Below, piece by piece: positions 62,419 through 64,000 of a stretch of DNA of 64,000 bases (position 1 is the stretch's first letter; each line of letters starts with the position of its first letter). Origin of the DNA: Desulfatirhabdium sp040755275 (GTDB lineage: Bacteria; Desulfobacterota; Desulfobacteria; Desulfobacterales; Desulfatirhabdiaceae). The position numbers were made by a program, and so were the translations under genes. The notes under the pieces are model-generated. The model searched no databases and was not told where the DNA came from. It saw only the letters and a list, made by a program, of their open reading frames with translations. Location: NCBI GenBank assembly GCA_040755275.1, contig JBFMBE010000002.1, forward strand, positions 12,511 through 76,510, read 5' to 3'.

Positions 62419-63211
62419 CCCATTCCTCGAATTGTGATGCGCACGGACTGAAGCGAAGCGTCTCCTTGGACCCCAGACAAAGAAACCCTTCCTCTATAAG
62501 GCTTTCCTCGAAGAGTTGCAAGACCCGATCCTGAAGCGGCTTGCTGAAATAGATGAGAACGTTTCGACAGACGATGAGATGCATTTCAGCGAAGGAGCCG
62601 TCGGTCACCAGGTTGTGATGGGAGAACAGGATGTGGGTGCGAAGGGAAGCGTCCATGACCGCGCGGTCGTATCGGGCTGTATAGTAGTCTCCGAAGGATC
62701 GTTTGCCGCCCGCTTTGTGGTAGTTGCGGGTATATTCCTGGATGTGATCGAGGGGATAAATGCCCTGTCTGGCGGTGTTCAGCGCGGATTCGTTGATGTC
62801 CGTGGCATAGATCTGGACCTTGTCGGAGATGCCTTCCTCCTGCAGCAGGATGGCGATGGAATAGACCTCCTCGCCCGTGGCGCATCCGGCGAGCCAGATG
62901 CGCAGGAATGGCAAGGGTTTTAAGTGCGGAAGAACCCGGTTTCTCAGGCTTCGGTAGAAGGAGGGGTCCCGGAACATTTCCGTCACACTGATCGACAGGT
63001 CGTGCATCAGACGAAGAAAGGCCTTTCGGTCTGTCAGGATGGCATGCTGGATTTCGGATACGTTGCGGTAGCCGTTCAGAGACTGATGGCGTTGAATGCG
63101 CCGGGCGATGGACGCTTCGGCATAGCTACGGAAATCGTATCCGTATTTCCGGTAAACGGCTTCCAGGAGGAGCTGTATTTCGATGCGTTCGATATCGGTT
63201 GTCTGTTCCAT
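62375..63211 (-). CDS. CheR-type methyltransferase (second copy)
   Basis: A 278-residue CheR: LMHDLSISVTEMFRDPSFY, SAM motif WLAGCATGEEVYSIAIL, IYATDINESAL and CRNVLIYFSKPLQ. It is distinct from the copy at 47550. The ATG at 63211 has GGGAG upstream; the open frame to 63301 enters repeat DNA and should not be used. It heads the cheR-cheB-fchA-livHMGF run. Confidence 0.92.
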   Translation of the reverse strand: MEQTTDIERIEIQLLLEAVYRKYGYDFRSYAEASIARRIQRHQSLNGYRNVSEIQHAILTDRKAFLRLMHDLSISVTEMFRDPSFYRSLRNRVLPHLKPLPFLRIWLAGCATGEEVYSIAILLQEEGISDKVQIYATDINESALNTARQGIYPLDHIQEYTRNYHKAGGKRSFGDYYTARYDRAVMDASLRTHILFSHHNLVTDGSFAEMHLIVCRNVLIYFSKPLQDRVLQLFEESLIEEGFLCLGSKETLRFSPCASQFEEWDAHERIYRKLSAAA

Positions 63212-63242
63212 GGAGGTACTCCCGGATTCCACATCATACGAC

Positions 63243-63393
63243 GATGAGATCGCAAAAAGCCAGACGCTCTCAGTTGAGCCGTATGGGTACGGAGGTTCCA
63301 ATTTCGCAGCAGTCTCAAAAGGTTTCCGCAGCCACCCCGCTTATACCGGGCATCTGTGAACAACACGGTCAAAGCGAATTTTTTCGCTGCCAT
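63243..63393. repeat. GATGAG-type palindromic repeat upstream of cheR copy 2
   Basis: Left end GATGAGATCGCAAAAAGCC, then a TCTCAGTTGAGCCGTATG module, CAGCAGTCTCAAAAGGTTTC and CGCAGCCACCCCGCTTATAC, and right end TTTTTCGCTGCCATC. The region 63394-63494 after it contains an imperfect ATCATT/AATGAT hairpin and no gene. Confidence 0.75.
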
Positions 63394-63494
63394 CATATTC
63401 CAACTTTATCATTGCCCGATGAAATGATAAAAGAAAAATCAAAGCGAAGTCAGCCGCTTTTCGCCTGACTTCCAACTTCCGGCTCTTGACGGTT

Positions 63495-63802
63495 AATGGC
63501 CCCGCAAAAAGTCAGGCCCTCTCATTTGACCTGCAGGAAGGCGGGTGAATTTTGCTCAGCAGCGGAAAAACTCAGCCGCCCGATCTCGTTGGATCGGGCG
63601 GATGGCCAAAATGCAAAGAATGGTTTTCTGGTTTCCAACAGCCTGTTTTTCTAACCAAAACAAATGAAGTGCGTCCGCCCGATCCAACGATCTCCGGCTG
63701 CTTCAAACAGTTTCCGCTGCTTCGCAAAACACCACCCGCCCTCCTGCTGGAGGCCCGGCTTTGAAGGAAAAGCGGTGGTTAGCGACTTTTTGCGGGGCCA
63801 TC
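63495..63802. repeat. Composite long palindromic repeat
   Basis: Left end AATGGCCCCGCAAAAAGTC and right end GACTTTTTGCGGGGCCATC are a perfect inverted pair. Inside: CAGGAAGGCGGGTGAATTTTGC, a perfect hairpin CCGCCCGAT/ATCGGGCGG (63575-63601), a core with TTTTCTAACCAAAACAAATG, CCGCCCGATCCAACGATCTC, TGCTTCAAACAGTTTCC, and the inverted CACCCGCCCTCCTGC module. Same plan as 14862-15173. Confidence 0.9.
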
Positions 63803-63808
63803 ACGGTT

Positions 63809-64000
63809 GATGCGCTCGCAAAACGTCAGGAAGTCTCTGTCGAGTCGCGAGGTGACTGGGGAACCTTTTTCGCTGCTGCGAAAAAACTCAGCCGCCCGAT
63901 CTCGTAGGATCGGGCGGATAGCCAAACTTGGAATACAGAATTGCTGAGTTGCAACATGATGTTTTTCAAACAAATATGGATGAAGCATCTCCGCCCGATC
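63809..64000. repeat. Composite repeat running off the window end
   Basis: It starts GATGCGCTCGCAAAACGTC and continues on the opposite strand through the same modules as 36782-36971, with only about ten differences in 190 bp: CAGGAAGTCTCTGTCGAGTC, the CCGCCCGAT/ATCGGGCGG hairpin, and the core GGAATACAGAATTGCTGAG to AAACAAATATGGATGAAGC. The other end lies beyond base 64000. Confidence 0.88.

Overview
The window looks like a chromosomal segment of a strictly anaerobic sulfate reducer of the Desulfobacterota (Desulfobacterales type). I infer this from gene content: large HdrA-like flavoproteins, MvhD-like and HdrD-like electron carriers, MetV/MetF, a soluble formate dehydrogenase, a NuoE/NuoF pair and bacteriohemerythrin occur together. 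No rRNA or species marker is present, so the assignment is inference.

Layout. 1-8.4 kb: end of lgt, a WecA-type sugar transferase fused to a CapD-like N-terminal region, purM, then a + strand run of class I aminotransferase, hom, thrH, ybgC-like and yggU genes ending at an initiator tRNA-Met and a strong terminator. 8.4-14.5 kb: bacteriohemerythrin, an orphan type II secretion trio (gspJ, gspK, gspL), a GT2 glycosyltransferase, cbiB, tRNA-His and tRNA-Arg. 15.2-18.6 kb: pstSCAB. 18.7-21.5 kb: a decayed defence/toxin-antitoxin patch (frameshifted RHH antitoxin, MNT/HEPN pair, nonsense-mutated ATPase fragment) around corA.

23-42.4 kb: the main feature, a unidirectional minus-strand array in the order relE-like, hdrD-like, hdrA, hdrA, mvhD, hdrA, mvhD, metV, metF, fdhA, fdhB, mvhD. 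It links formate, methylene-tetrahydrofolate and a multi-copy heterodisulfide-reductase-like electron hub, and is a good candidate for a flavin-based electron-bifurcating system serving the Wood-Ljungdahl pathway. 43-51 kb: a hybrid histidine kinase and a chemosensory set (cheC, cheY, cheB, cheR, PAS-HEAT protein) without cheA/cheW. 52.5-57.8 kb: nuoE, DRTGG protein, nuoF, an RnfB-GltD fusion and rseC, a likely second NAD(P)H/ferredoxin module. 57.9-63.2 kb: a minus-strand cheR-cheB-fchA-livHMGF run.

A family of intergenic palindromic elements runs through the window. Their ends are variants of GATGGCCTCGCAA/TTGCGAGGCCATC. They range from about 60 bp hairpins to about 310 bp composite elements with an internal GC-rich hairpin. 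I count at least 13 copies, including some between genes of the gsp and hdr runs and one that supplies the 3' end of an mvhD-like gene; the last copy runs off the end of the window. No CRISPR array, rRNA or intact insertion sequence was seen.
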